Shown: positions 9,367-19,500 of the stretch, piece after piece
How the letters are laid out: every line of letters begins with the position of its first letter
Numbering within the stretch: the stretch's first letter is position 1
Source of the DNA: CAVWZH01 sp963765285
Lineage (GTDB): Bacteria; Acidobacteriota; Terriglobia; Terriglobales; Acidobacteriaceae
Assembly (NCBI GenBank): GCA_963765285.1
Contig: CAVXVR010000004.1
Coordinates: 992,001 to 1,056,000, forward strand
Reading direction: 5' to 3'
DNA: 64,000 nt
Notes under the pieces: model-generated
Database searches by the model: none
Seen by the model: the letters and a program-made list of their open reading frames with translations, nothing else
Told to the model about the DNA's origin: nothing
Translations under genes and position numbers: made by a program

Positions 9367-10749
9367 CTAGAGGCCCGAGGTTTGATAGCGCAACACAGAG
9401 AGTGAGAGGCGGTAGTCGTATCCAGCCTGGGCATTGCTGATTTCCGCCTGGGTCTGTTGCAGTTGTGCCTGGCTCAGTTCCACGATGGAGCTCAGGCCGA
9501 GTTGATAGCGGGTCTGCGCTAGATTAAGCGCCAGATTTGCCTGGCGCAGAAGCTGCTCGCTTACACTGACCCGCTCATAGGCGGTCTCGGCGTTCAACCA
9601 ACTGGTCCGCACGTCGCGCGAAATTCGATTGCGGAGATCGAGAATGCTCTGGCGGACCGCTTGCGTCCTCAGGTCCGATTCCCGCGCTTTGGCGGAGTAT
9701 AGAAATCCGTTGAAGATAGGCACTTGAATGTTCACCCCTGCTGCTCCGTACCAGTTCGAAAGGCGGTCGTCGCGCACCGGTGCTCCTCCAACCGCAGCCA
9801 GCGCATTGACGCTGGGCAGCAGCAGATCCCGGTCGGCCTTGTGCAGCTTCTCTGAAGATTGCGATTCAAATTCCAGGGCACGCAATTCGGGCCGCTCATT
9901 GAATGCTTCGGCAATGAGTTGATCCACATCACCCGGGGGATTGGCCATCGGCGCGCTGTCTTCCGCCAGCTCGAAATTCTGCAGGTCGGCGAAACCTAGA
10001 ATGGCAGAGAGACTCGCCATCGCCGCTTTACTGTTGTTTTGCGCGTCGAGCAACAGGAGCTTTGCCTGGGCCAGATTGACGTTGGCGAAGCTGAGGTCGA
10101 GATCCGACTTGAGTTTGCTTGCGGTGAGAGCCGAAACCTGGTCCGTCAGCAATTGGCGAGAGGCCACGGTTTGTTGGGCCACCTTCAGCACCGCCTGAGC
10201 CTGCAGGGCTCCGTAAAAAGCCTGACTGACGGCAAGCAAAACCTGTTCTCTGGTGGCCAAGGCGTTCTGGTCTTCCGCTTTCTCATGATATCGAGCGCTG
10301 GCCACCAGATTGGTGGTATGCCCGAAGTCAGTGATGAGTTGGCTTACGGTCGCGCCGCCCGCCGCCCGTTCAAAAATGATGGGATTGTTCAGACCTCCGG
10401 CGCTGATGCGGCTATTGTCGTGGGCGTCGACACCCGTCAGGTTGGCGTAGGCGTCAGGCCAGAGGCTGGAGCGCACCTCGCGTGTAACCTGGTGGCTTGC
10501 CAACGCGTTCAGCCGGGCAACCGAAATCGCAGGATTGTTTTTCAACGCCAGGGCTTCCGCGTCTGTGAGAGACAGACGGTTCTGCACCGGAGGATTCGCG
10601 CTCGTCGGTTGCGGACTCGGAGTCTCTGGAACCTTGTCTTGCGCCAGCGTGCCCAAGGGATTCGGATCAATCGGATTGTCGGACGGATTCTGCTGCGCAA
10701 AGGCCGCGAGCCGCAGGAAGAGCACGCAGGCAGCCAAGGCCATCCTCAT
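9367..10749 (-). CDS. TolC-like outer-membrane efflux channel
   Basis: Outer-membrane factor of the efflux system, 460 residues. It has a signal peptide (MRMALAACVLFLRLAAFAQQ) and then two repeats of the OEP family: SLTDAEALALKNNPAISVARLNALA begins the first; long amphipathic helices and ELSQAQLQQTQAEISNAQAGYDYRLS close the second. The ATG at 10749 overlaps the stop of the RND pump in an ATGA arrangement, so translation is coupled; the longer ORF start at 10800 would lie inside the pump gene. It is the last gene of the adaptor-pump-channel operon and would complete the trans-envelope duct. Confidence 0.9.
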   Translation of the reverse strand: MRMALAACVLFLRLAAFAQQNPSDNPIDPNPLGTLAQDKVPETPSPQPTSANPPVQNRLSLTDAEALALKNNPAISVARLNALASHQVTREVRSSLWPDAYANLTGVDAHDNSRISAGGLNNPIIFERAAGGATVSQLITDFGHTTNLVASARYHEKAEDQNALATREQVLLAVSQAFYGALQAQAVLKVAQQTVASRQLLTDQVSALTASKLKSDLDLSFANVNLAQAKLLLLDAQNNSKAAMASLSAILGFADLQNFELAEDSAPMANPPGDVDQLIAEAFNERPELRALEFESQSSEKLHKADRDLLLPSVNALAAVGGAPVRDDRLSNWYGAAGVNIQVPIFNGFLYSAKARESDLRTQAVRQSILDLRNRISRDVRTSWLNAETAYERVSVSEQLLRQANLALNLAQTRYQLGLSSIVELSQAQLQQTQAEISNAQAGYDYRLSLSVLRYQTSGL

Positions 10750-13700
10750 GCCCTCACCTCCGGCGCCGCGCCGCCTTCGTTGCCTTTCCCGTGGAACCAC
10801 AGATAAGCAGCCGGCACAAGATAGACCGTAACCACAACGGAAACCAGCAGCCCGCCGATGATAGAGCGCGCCAGCGGGGCGTAGGCTTCAGCCCCCGTGC
10901 CCAATTTCAAAGCCATCGGGATGAGGCCCAGCAGAGTGGCCAGAGAAGTCATCAGGATGGGCCGCAGGCGCAGACGAGACGCCACCGCGACGGCCTCTCG
11001 AATCGGCTTACCTTCACGATGCAGATTGCGGGCGAATTCCACGATCAAAATACTGTTGGAGACCACAATGCCGACCATCATGACGACGCCCATCAGCGAC
11101 ATGACGTTCAAGGTTGTTCCCGTCACCAGCAAAAACAGCAACACGCCCGCCAGACCGGGAGGAATCGCCAGCAGAATGATGAAAGGGTCAAGAAATGATG
11201 CGAACTGTGCTACCAGCACCAGGTAGACCAGGACAACGGCAAGCACCAGGCCGAGTCCAAAGCTTTGAAATGAAGCCTGCATGTTACGCACAGAGCCACG
11301 CAGATGGATTCGTACTCCCTCAGGCAGTTTCGTGTTGTTAATGATCTTCTGGATTTGGCTGGCCGCTCCGCCCAGATCCTCGCTCCTGGGAGACACGTAG
11401 ACATCGACCACGCGGAACAGTTGGTAGTGATCCACCTCGGTGGGCGACGGAACCGTGCGCACCTTCACTACGTTGTCCAAATAAGTTGGGTTGGTCCGAT
11501 TGCCGCTCCGGATAGGAATCTGCTTCAAATCCGTCAACGACTTGATTTGATCTTCCGGGTATTGCACCGTCAGCAAATACGGGTTCCCGCTCTTGGGATC
11601 AATCCAGTAATCAGGAGCGATCATGCCGTTCGAAGTAAGCGCGGTGATCACGTTGTCCACGATTTCCTGTTGCGAGAGCCCCAGCAGGCTGGCTTTCTCC
11701 CGGTCGATATCCAGAAATAAAGCCGGATAGTCGATGTCTTGCGGGATCAGGGCATCGCTGACCGAAGGCAGGGCCCGTGCCTGGCGCGCAATATGAGCCG
11801 CCACGGCGTAAGCCTGATCAAGGTTATTGCCGCTGACCTGAACGTCGATCGGGGCGGGTGTCCCCATGTTGATCACCGAATCCACCAGTCCACCGGATTG
11901 AAGGTACACGCTCAGTTCGGGCAGTTCTTGCCTCAGCCGGGCGCGCACCCGGCGCATGTACTCATAGCTGCCGATCTTGTGATCTTCTTTAAGGCTGACC
12001 TGAACGAAACCCGTGTGCGGGGCCGAGTTCGGAGTGTAGATCGCAGAAAAGTCAGTTGTGATTCCGATATTCGCCACGATCATCGCCAATTCGTTGGCAG
12101 GGACTTCCGCCCGAATGATATGTTCGATCTGCTTGACATATCCCTTCGGTAAGTTCGATGCGCGTTCCTGACGGAGCTTTCACGTTGATCACAAATTGTC
12201 CCGGATCGGTTCGCGGAAAGAATGCGACCCCAAGAAATGGATAGAGCGAAAGGCACAGCAGTGAAACTCCCGCCAGCCCCGCCACCGTGGCAACGGGCCT
12301 TAATAACGCCTTGTCGAGGGTCGTATCGTACTTAGCCAGCACTTTCTCGAACAGCGCGTTAAATCGCTTGGTCACAAAGGCCAACCGCGCCCCAACGGAT
12401 CCCGCGCCAACCTCTTCGTCAGCCTGATGCTTCTGAATGAGCTTCGCGCAAAACAGCGGAACCACCGTCATGGCGACGAAATATGACGCAAACAGCGAGA
12501 GTACGACCGCGGTCGCCAGGGCGACGAACAGAAATCGGCTTACGCCGTAGAGAAATACAACCGGGAAAAACACGATGGAAGTCGCCAGGGTCGCAGCCAG
12601 TACCGCCAGCGCAACCTCTTCCCCACCCTTTTCTGCGGCGATCTCCGGCGGTTCGCCCATCTCGAGGTGGCGGAAGATGTTCTCCAAAACCACGACTGAG
12701 TTATCAATCAGACGGGAAAATACCAGCGCCAGACCGCCCAGCACCATGGTGTTGACCGTTCCTCCCGCTGCGCTGATGGCGAGGAACGCCGCCAGCGCCG
12801 AGAGCGGAATGGAGAGAAACACCGCCGCGGTCGCCCGCATGCTGCCCAGGAACAGCAGAATCATCAGTCCGGTCAGCACCAGTCCGATCGCGCCTTCGTG
12901 CAGCAGGTTTTCGATTGCCATTTTCACGAAGACCGACTGATCGAACACTACCTTGGTGACGAGCTGCTTGGGGACGTCCACCAGCTGGCCCAGAGCCGCT
13001 TTAATTCCGCTGACCACGGCGATGGTGTTAGTGTCACCGCCTTGTTTGAGAATCGGCAAGTACACCGACCGCTGCCCATCCACGCGCACAATGTTGGTTT
13101 GAATGGCGTGGCTGTCGACTGCTTTGCCGATATCCCGCACCAGAACCGAGGACTCGCCTACGGTCTTAAGCGGCACATTGTTGATTTCTTCCGTGTGCGG
13201 CACTTGGCTGTTGGTGTACAGGTTGTAGTCGTACGGGCCTATTTTTACGTCCCCAGCCGGAAGGATCAGATTGCTCTGGTTGATGGTCCGCACCACGTCC
13301 ATGACCGAGAGTTCATGCGCCTCCAGTTTGAGCGGGTCCACATAGACCTGGATCTGGCGGTACTGCCCGCCAAATGGCTGCGGCACGGAAGCTCCTGGAA
13401 CACTGGCGATCTGGTTGCGCACGTTGTACTGCCCCAGATCGTGCAGTTGCGTCTGGTTCAGTCCTTCGCCCTTTAACGTGATTAAGCAAACGGGCAGGCT
13501 GGAGGCGTCGAACTTAAGCACGACCGGAGGCAATGTCCCCGGGGGAAGACGGCGCAGATCGGCAAGCGCCAGGTTGGAGATAGTGCTCAAATCGGAATCC
13601 GCATTCGTGCCGGGCTGGAAGTAAATCTTGATCAGGCTGACGCCGGGCAAAGATCGCGACTCGATGTGGTCGATTCCGCTGCCCAGAGTAAAAAACCGTT

Positions 13701-13896
13701 CGAAAGGATCTGTGATATCCGTTTCAATCTGCTGCGGGGGCATGCCAGAGTAGAAGGTTGCAACCACAACCACCGGGATGTTGATCGGCGGAAACAAATC
13801 GACCGGCATTCTCACCAGCGTTACCGAGCCGACGATGGCTACCATGAGGCAAAGGACGATGATGAAGAACGGATAGCGGATGGCAAAACCGGACAT
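10746..13896 (-). pseudogene. RND efflux pump (AcrB/MdtC-like) with one-base frameshift
   Basis: Inner-membrane proton-driven RND transporter. Removing one base from the CCC run at 12142-12144 restores a 1049-residue protein, the exact family length; as written it splits into 614 and 447-codon frames. The N-terminal part starts MSGFAIRYPFFIIVLCLMVAIVG (TM1), then porter domain PN1, and GGLALVFSRLIDNSVVVLENIFRH in TM4 with the proton-relay acid region. The C-terminal part contains the second porter domain and TM8-12 (GVVMMVGIVVSNSILIVEFARNL). The start overlaps the adaptor stop (TGATG at 13898-13894). Homopolymer position and otherwise perfect sequence suggest a sequencing error or a very recent mutation. 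The substrate is unknown; the NSVVV/NSILIV pattern fits hydrophobic drug-type pumps. Confidence 0.88.
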
Positions 13897-15128
13897 CAGA
13901 ACTGGCCCTCCCGCTTTTCCGCGATCATCCTGGGTATCACGCGCTCACCGGCGCGGAACTCGCTCGGCGATCCGAGGACCACTTTCTCGTTTGCGTTCAA
14001 TCCAGATATCACTTGAACGGAGTCCGCTTGTTCCATCCCGAGCTGCACATCGCGGGGCTCAATGCGATCCTGGGCATTGACGATGAGCACCGAGGCTTGC
14101 GCCCCGTTCCGCGTGACGGCTTGAATGGGCACCGTCAGCGCGTCGTCAGTCTTGGCCAGAGTCAAGACGATTTCCGCGTACATGCCCTGGACAATCGACC
14201 CGTCCGGGTTATGCACATCGATTTCGGTGTGCATGGTGCGGGTTTCCTGGTTCACGGCATCGGCAAAACGGGCCACTCGTCCTTCAAAATCCCGGTTCAG
14301 GGCCTGCACGTGCACGGTGACCGCGGTTCCGGCATGGATTGAAGGAACCGCCGACTCTGGCACCGGCAGAGTCAGCCGGAACAAATCAGTTTCTGCCACG
14401 CTGACCACCGGCAACGACTGGGTATTGGAACTTGTGCCAGCTTGTACCAGCGCACCTTTGTCGACGTAGCGGCGAGTGATTACACCGTCAAACGGGGCGC
14501 TAATGCGCGTGTAGTCAGTCAGGGCGCTCAGACGCTTCTGCTCGGCGATAGCGACCTCGAACTCATTGCGCGCTTCCGACAAAGCAGCTTCATCGGCAGA
14601 AATCTGGGCTTCGCCCTCTTTGTCCTTGGCCTGGACGTCGTCCAATTCCTGCTGCGCGATGAGTCCCGGCCGCGATTGGGAAGCCTGCTCGAGTCGCGTG
14701 TAGTCGGAATGTGTCGCGACGTGCAGCGATTCAGCGCGATCCAAATCGCTCTTGGCCCTGCGAATCGCGTCCTGGCTTCTGCGCACCCCTGCGTCTGCCC
14801 CTTGTAATTGCGCGTTCAGTTCCGGAACCTCCAGCACCGCCAGGATTTGGCCTGCCTTGACGTGGTCGCCCACATCCACCACAATCTGCCGGATGTAGCC
14901 CGCCACCTTGGCGTGTATGTCAACTTGCTGAAAGGGAACGAACTCGCCAGAAAGCGTGACCGTATTCGAAATGTTCGCGCGTTTCACCACGGTCACGGCG
15001 ACGGTTGGAACAGACGTCTCCTCGCGCCGATCGGCCTGAGCGTCCCTGGAGGCAAACCGCAGCAGCATTACCAGGACGAGCGCCAGGCACGCTGCCGCGA
15101 TCGCGATGTATTTGTATTTTCGTTTCAT
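13896..15128 (-). CDS. RND periplasmic adaptor (membrane fusion protein, HlyD/AcrA type)
   Basis: Periplasmic adaptor linking the RND pump to the TolC-like channel, 410 residues from ATG 15128 (GTG 15143 is an alternative). One N-terminal membrane anchor (YIAIAAACLALVLVMLLRF), then the split lipoyl domain (VDIHAKVAGYIRQIVVDVGDHVKAGQILAVLE and TRISAPFDGVITRRYVDKGALV) around an alpha-hairpin (~110-190), followed by the beta-barrel and membrane-proximal domains. First clear gene of the efflux operon; its stop shares bases with the pump start. The small secreted protein gene upstream ends 42 bases before and may be in the same transcript. Confidence 0.92.
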   Translation of the reverse strand: MKRKYKYIAIAAACLALVLVMLLRFASRDAQADRREETSVPTVAVTVVKRANISNTVTLSGEFVPFQQVDIHAKVAGYIRQIVVDVGDHVKAGQILAVLEVPELNAQLQGADAGVRRSQDAIRRAKSDLDRAESLHVATHSDYTRLEQASQSRPGLIAQQELDDVQAKDKEGEAQISADEAALSEARNEFEVAIAEQKRLSALTDYTRISAPFDGVITRRYVDKGALVQAGTSSNTQSLPVVSVAETDLFRLTLPVPESAVPSIHAGTAVTVHVQALNRDFEGRVARFADAVNQETRTMHTEIDVHNPDGSIVQGMYAEIVLTLAKTDDALTVPIQAVTRNGAQASVLIVNAQDRIEPRDVQLGMEQADSVQVISGLNANEKVVLGSPSEFRAGERVIPRMIAEKREGQF

Positions 15129-15170
15129 GTTTAGCCTTGCCACCCCGGGCGAAAAACTACCTCGCCCCGA

Positions 15171-15605
15171 CTACGGTGTAGCTCCTTCAGTGCAAACCGC
15201 TTGCTTTTCCGCCTTGTGACTCACAATGTTCATTTGCATTTCCCGGTCATTGGGCAGGCTGAAATACAAAACGTGCCTGGTGAGCCGCACCGGCAGCCTG
15301 TGCTCGGGCACGAAGGCCGAAGGAAAATAATCATAGGGAGAATCGTAACGGCCGACGTAAGTCCCACAATTCACCCGCACTGCCACATCATAGACGTAAT
15401 AGTCGGAGTGCAGTGGCGCGTCCGATGGGTTATCGCCCCCGCCGTAGGCAGGCGATTGCACTTCGCTTTTCCGCACGCTAAGAATTCTCCCTTGCTGATA
15501 AGGCGAGGTCATTCCGGCTGAAGGTACGTTGGCACCGAAAGCAAGAACCGTGGCCACAGCCAACCAGACGACCAGCAAAATACCGGCACCAGATGTGCTT
15601 TTCAT
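15171..15605 (-). CDS. Small secreted protein, function unknown
   Basis: 144-residue protein with a good ribosome site (GGAGGAG, five bases before ATG 15605) and a clear signal peptide (GILLVVWLAVATVLAFGANV). The mature part is about 115 residues, beta-rich, with Tyr-rich stretches (DYYVYDVAVRVNCGTYVGRYDSPYDYFPSAF) and two Cys. I do not recognise the family; similar short secreted proteins are common in Acidobacteriota. Position just upstream of the RND adaptor on the same strand makes a role near the envelope or cotranscription possible, but nothing in the sequence proves it. Confidence 0.7.
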   Translation of the reverse strand: MKSTSGAGILLVVWLAVATVLAFGANVPSAGMTSPYQQGRILSVRKSEVQSPAYGGGDNPSDAPLHSDYYVYDVAVRVNCGTYVGRYDSPYDYFPSAFVPEHRLPVRLTRHVLYFSLPNDREMQMNIVSHKAEKQAVCTEGATP

Positions 15606-15759
15606 ATCTCCTCCGCTGCTTGATTGACAGGCGGCGTTGGATCAAGTCCCGATGGATCCGGAAGCCCCCGATCCATATCGGGTTCCGTCCAACGCGATTG
15701 GCGCACGCGTCTGACTTTCAGTTAGATCGAGATGCTACATGCGCGAACGCGCTAGGGAG

Positions 15760-16116
15760 TCAGCAGGCTGGAGGGGGTCGATTGTACAGACTTTCATCAA
15801 AATGCAGGCTCGGAATCGGCGGGCCAGCCGGAGCGATTCGAGGGTAAAAGCTGGGCGTGTCGAGGAGAGCGAAATCAAAAACTGGGGCCGGCCACTGCGC
15901 CGCATCCTTATTGAGGTGTTGCCTCATGGCCTGGTGCGTATCGGCATGCACGGTGACACCGCGCGACGCTGCGCCGTCGTGAAACGTGCGAGTCGCCAGA
16001 CTCACCGTCAAACTAAGCACTGCCAGGGCAATCACGGCAGCGTTACGCGCCCAGATCTTGCTCCTCAAATGACGATTCCCTTTGGCCATTTCCGGCTGCT
16101 TGCGATTCGATGTCAT
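15760..16116 (-). CDS. Small single-pass membrane or exported protein, unknown
   Basis: 118-residue ORF (or 109 residues from the internal ATG at 16089, MAKGNRHLRSKIW) with one hydrophobic segment (AAVIALAVLSLTVSLATRTF) and a polar tail rich in Pro and His. No recognised domain. It stands alone between the porin and the secreted protein, on their strand. Coding status rests on the basic-hydrophobic N-terminus and normal codon use; it could also be a non-coding stretch. Confidence 0.45.
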   Translation of the reverse strand: MTSNRKQPEMAKGNRHLRSKIWARNAAVIALAVLSLTVSLATRTFHDGAASRGVTVHADTHQAMRQHLNKDAAQWPAPVFDFALLDTPSFYPRIAPAGPPIPSLHFDESLYNRPPPAC

Positions 16117-16182
16117 TATAGGGCATTTGGGTTGGGTTCGTGGTGATAACGACGGACCAACGCCGGAGGGGGCCTGCGATTC

Positions 16183-16212
16183 CTCCGGTGCGGTGGTTGA
16201 ACCGCACCGGAG
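16183..16212 (-). terminator. Strong hairpin after the porin gene
   Basis: Perfect 11-base-pair stem (CTCCGGTGCGG / CCGCACCGGAG) with an 8-base loop, starting 14 bases past the porin stop. There is no T run on the minus strand after it, so it may act as a transcript 3' stabiliser or a non-canonical terminator. Confidence 0.5.
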
Positions 16213-16226
16213 AAAACCGACGGCTT

Positions 16227-18023
16227 TTACGGCAGGTAGTAACGGAAGGAAGTAAGGAACATGTTCTCAACGCCATGCGGCTGGCCGCTGTTGCCCCCAG
16301 TCGTACCCGACCAGGTATTCCTTACCACGTAGGAGTACTGGGGTCCCCACTGGATTCTTCCCTTGGGGCCGTTGTAGAAGCGGTACCAGAACCCGAACGT
16401 TCCCTCGATGATGTTTCGCGTGTCACCAGTGCAGTTGGCAAGACTTCCGGGAGTAAACCCGGCACCGCCAGTGGGAAGCACTTCGGTGCCGCAGCCGGTG
16501 TTGACCAGCAGAGGCGAACCGTAGCCCACACCTTTGCCGGCAGCGGTCAGATACGCGGTTCGCGCATCGTATTCGCCGCCTGCATTGGCGTACACGTCCC
16601 ACTTCGGCGAGTGCCACTCGAGCGTGCCCAGCGCCTGGTAATTCCGGATCAGCGCCAGCGTGCCGTCTGGATGCACGGTCGCGTCTGCCAGCCCGGCCGT
16701 CCCGTAACGGCCAGTGCCGTTGCCGCCGAGGAAATGCACCCCCACGTCGATATGTTTGCTATAGAGGGAGCCGCGCGCGTTGGCGCCGATTCCGCCGCCG
16801 GTTTTCGAGTCATTGAACGCTCCCGCCGCAGAAGGCGTGGTTGCGGTCGCATTGGGGAATACCCGGTCACGGAACTGGCTGATCACCCCAAACACTTCAT
16901 AGTGTCCAAAGCCAGGTTCGAAGACGGCTTTAACAACAAAGTCCGGGGATGGATTGAAGGAATAGTTGCCGTTGAAAGCGTTGTAGAGACCTCCGCCGTT
17001 ACCCAGGGACCCCACAAGAAAATTGTTGGTGGTGCCGTGGGCTGCCAAAGTCTCCTGGGAGTTTTCCACGGAAAAGGCCAGCCAGAGCTTGTTGCTCAAG
17101 TTCCTGGACACCCGGAAGCCATATTGCCGGGCCCAGCTGAACCCGACGGTATATTGTGGATCGATGGTCATCGGCAAGGCCTCGGTACGATTGTCGACAC
17201 CTTTCTTGGTTTCGGTGACCAGGCTCCACATTTGACCGCCGGTAAAGGTCCATCCATTGTTCAGCGCCGCCTGACCCCAGGCTTGCCGCTGGCGCAACGT
17301 GTAGCTGTTGCTCTCGTTGTTATTCGAGGTTACGCCCGCGGAGAGAAAGTCGGCTTCCACGTAGCCGCTCAGCTTGGCGCTCTTCAGCTTGCCTTCCGTC
17401 AACATGGAAACGCGGGACTGACGGCCGGAACCAAAAAACTCCGAGATATTCGACTGGCTAGCCCCGCCAAAGGGGATCGAGTTGAAAGGTGTATTGATGT
17501 CGGCGGCCAGGGCTCTCTGACGCCACACCGTTTCCGCCGCTAGGAAGCCTCCCGGCGTGATCGTGACCCCTTTGAAGTGGATGGCCAACGGGCTCTCCAT
17601 TTCATTGACCTGCTTTTGTGATTCCTGCAGAGCCAACGCCGTGTTGGTCGCATTCGTCTTCAAATCAGTCACATCATCCTTCAGCGTTGCTACATCCTGC
17701 TGCTGTTTCGCGCTCTCGGTGTCCACCTTTTGCTGGGCTTGGACGGCAGTTGCCTGCGTCTGGCTGCCCTGCTGCTGCAACTGCTGGATGACCGCGTCCC
17801 GGCTCTGAACATCCTGCTTAAGTTGCTGAATCTGCTGTTGTTGCGCGTCGAGCGATTTCTGCAGGTCGTCCAGACGCCGAACCAGGATGTCGGTGGTTGT
17901 TGAGGCGCTGGATTTCTTCATTGTCTTCTTTGGCGGAGGGGCCGGTGCATCCTGCGGGGCGGGCGCCGCCCCTGCACTGGCCGTGAGCGCAAGCAACAAC
18001 GCCAAGGCTAGAAACTGCTTCAT
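16227..18023 (-). CDS. Outer-membrane porin with N-terminal coiled coil
   Basis: 598-residue outer-membrane protein with an AGGAGG ribosome site just before ATG 18023. Signal peptide (MKQFLALALLLALTASAGA), a Pro/Lys-rich spacer, then a Gln-rich coiled coil (~residues 45-130: LVRRLDDLQKSLDAQQQQIQQLKQDVQ), and a ~430-residue beta-barrel with alternating aromatic strands, ending in TSFRYYLP. The arrangement resembles trimeric porins with a periplasmic stalk; it lacks an evident S-layer-homology domain. Likely a general or anion/organic-solute channel, and its place next to the aromatic-degradation genes may be coincidental. Single-gene transcript, closed by the hairpin at 16183-16212. Confidence 0.8.
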   Translation of the reverse strand: MKQFLALALLLALTASAGAAPAPQDAPAPPPKKTMKKSSASTTTDILVRRLDDLQKSLDAQQQQIQQLKQDVQSRDAVIQQLQQQGSQTQATAVQAQQKVDTESAKQQQDVATLKDDVTDLKTNATNTALALQESQKQVNEMESPLAIHFKGVTITPGGFLAAETVWRQRALAADINTPFNSIPFGGASQSNISEFFGSGRQSRVSMLTEGKLKSAKLSGYVEADFLSAGVTSNNNESNSYTLRQRQAWGQAALNNGWTFTGGQMWSLVTETKKGVDNRTEALPMTIDPQYTVGFSWARQYGFRVSRNLSNKLWLAFSVENSQETLAAHGTTNNFLVGSLGNGGGLYNAFNGNYSFNPSPDFVVKAVFEPGFGHYEVFGVISQFRDRVFPNATATTPSAAGAFNDSKTGGGIGANARGSLYSKHIDVGVHFLGGNGTGRYGTAGLADATVHPDGTLALIRNYQALGTLEWHSPKWDVYANAGGEYDARTAYLTAAGKGVGYGSPLLVNTGCGTEVLPTGGAGFTPGSLANCTGDTRNIIEGTFGFWYRFYNGPKGRIQWGPQYSYVVRNTWSGTTGGNSGQPHGVENMFLTSFRYYLP

Positions 18024-18316
18024 GATTTCCTCCTAGAAATGTCAATATGCACTTCTTTGCGCACCATCAACTGTGGTGCATTCTTCGCGGAGTTCCACGG
18101 AACTCTGGGTATAACCAGAGCTATCTGCCATTTGTTAAGGCCAGATGAATATCCGTTAAATATCAGGTTAATTTGGGGATTTTTGCCGGAAGCGCCGGCT
18201 AGAGAGGCAGCCTCAAGATTTCTGCCAATAGGAAGGTTGGACCTGCGTGTAGAGGCGTTTGGCGTCCCCGATGGTACAGCTTTGAAACGCTCGATCTCCC
18301 TAAGGATAGGTCGGCG

Positions 18317-19495
18317 TCATGTTGGGTTCGAACCAACTCGCTTCTCAATCTCTTCCTGGGCGATATGGAACGCCGTGTTCGCGGCTGGGACGCCAGCATA
18401 AATTGCTACCTGAAGAAGAACCTCTTTGATATCGCAGATTTCCAAGCCATGCGCCAGTCCGGCGCTCAGGTGGAGACGGAACTCTTCCCAGCGTCCAAGG
18501 GCGGCCATCATCGCTAGAACAAGAAGGCGCCGAGCCCTGTGATCGAGGCCCGGCCGCGTCCAGATAGTCCCCCACGCATACCGAGTAATCAGGGCTTGAA
18601 AGTCTTCGGTCAAAGCGGTTGTGCCGGCAATCGCGCGGTCCACGTGGGCGTCTCCGAGGACTTTGCGCCGCACTTCAAACCCGGCTTGCAAAACGCCTTC
18701 CGAAGAACTTTCCTGCGGTTCAAGAAATGCAAAGAGCGCAGCGGTAAACGATTTCGGGGCCTCGAGGTTCGAGAGATGGGCGGTCGGCAGGTGGAACGCG
18801 CGCGCTCTGGCTATACCTCGAGCTAGAATTTCTCCATTTCCCGTCCAAGGCGTCGAGACATCGCGCTCGCCTACGATCACCAGGGTAGGGATTTTGATCT
18901 GCGCCAGGCTGTCCTTTAAGTCAAAATCCCGGAGCGCGGCACAGCAACCTACATATCCCGTGACATCTGTCCCCAGCAACACCGACCGGGTGTTCTCGAC
19001 ATAAGCATGCGATCGGGCGAGGGATTCCGGTGAGAAGAAGCGTTGCATCGCCACATCTACGATGGCCGCCATGCCCCCACGTTGCACCATTTGGATTCGG
19101 TCGTTCCAAAGTTGCAGGGTCCCGATCCGGGGCGATGTATTAGCAAGGATGAGTTCTGTCAGCCGTTCCGCAGAATGAACGGCCAGCCATTGACCGATTG
19201 CGCCACCCAGGGAAAGCCCGCAAAACGCGAACTTGGGAAGCTTGAGTGCATCCACCAACGAAAGCACATCGCGGCCGAGTTGTTCGATGGAATACTCTCC
19301 CGGCGGAGCGTCTGACGCCCCGTGGCCACGCGTGTCATAGCGTAAGACTTGAAAGTGCGGGAGCAGATCTTGCACCTGTGGTTCCCACATCGCGTGGTCG
19401 GTTCCGATGGAATGGGAGAGAACCAGGACAGGAAGACCGCGATTTCCTTCCAGTCGATAGAACAAACGTGTCTGGTTGACGGTGACGAAAGGCAT
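18317..19495 (-). CDS. pcaL: Fused 3-oxoadipate enol-lactonase / 4-carboxymuconolactone decarboxylase
   Basis: Bifunctional beta-ketoadipate enzyme, 392 residues. Residues 1-260 are an alpha/beta hydrolase (enol-lactonase, PcaD): oxyanion region LSHSIGTD, nucleophile elbow FCGLSLGGAIG, Asp in IVGERDVSTP, His in TAHLSNLEAP. Residues ~265-390 are a carboxymuconolactone decarboxylase (PcaC): GFEVRRKVLGDAHVDRA, YAWGTIWTRPGLDHRARRL, ALGRWEEFRLHLSAGL. The order PcaD-PcaC matches PcaL described in actinobacteria and others. It begins five bases after the pcaB stop, so it is last in pobA-pcaB-pcaL. Together they take 4-hydroxybenzoate via protocatechuate to 3-oxoadipate; the CoA-transferase and thiolase steps are not in the window. 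Confidence 0.93.
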   Translation of the reverse strand: MPFVTVNQTRLFYRLEGNRGLPVLVLSHSIGTDHAMWEPQVQDLLPHFQVLRYDTRGHGASDAPPGEYSIEQLGRDVLSLVDALKLPKFAFCGLSLGGAIGQWLAVHSAERLTELILANTSPRIGTLQLWNDRIQMVQRGGMAAIVDVAMQRFFSPESLARSHAYVENTRSVLLGTDVTGYVGCCAALRDFDLKDSLAQIKIPTLVIVGERDVSTPWTGNGEILARGIARARAFHLPTAHLSNLEAPKSFTAALFAFLEPQESSSEGVLQAGFEVRRKVLGDAHVDRAIAGTTALTEDFQALITRYAWGTIWTRPGLDHRARRLLVLAMMAALGRWEEFRLHLSAGLAHGLEICDIKEVLLQVAIYAGVPAANTAFHIAQEEIEKRVGSNPT

Positions 19496-19500
19496 AGCCG

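Noticed and set aside
16140..17543. 467-residue plus-strand frame over the porin gene
   Set aside because: Antisense shadow; the porin on the minus strand has a signal peptide, ribosome site and beta-barrel pattern.
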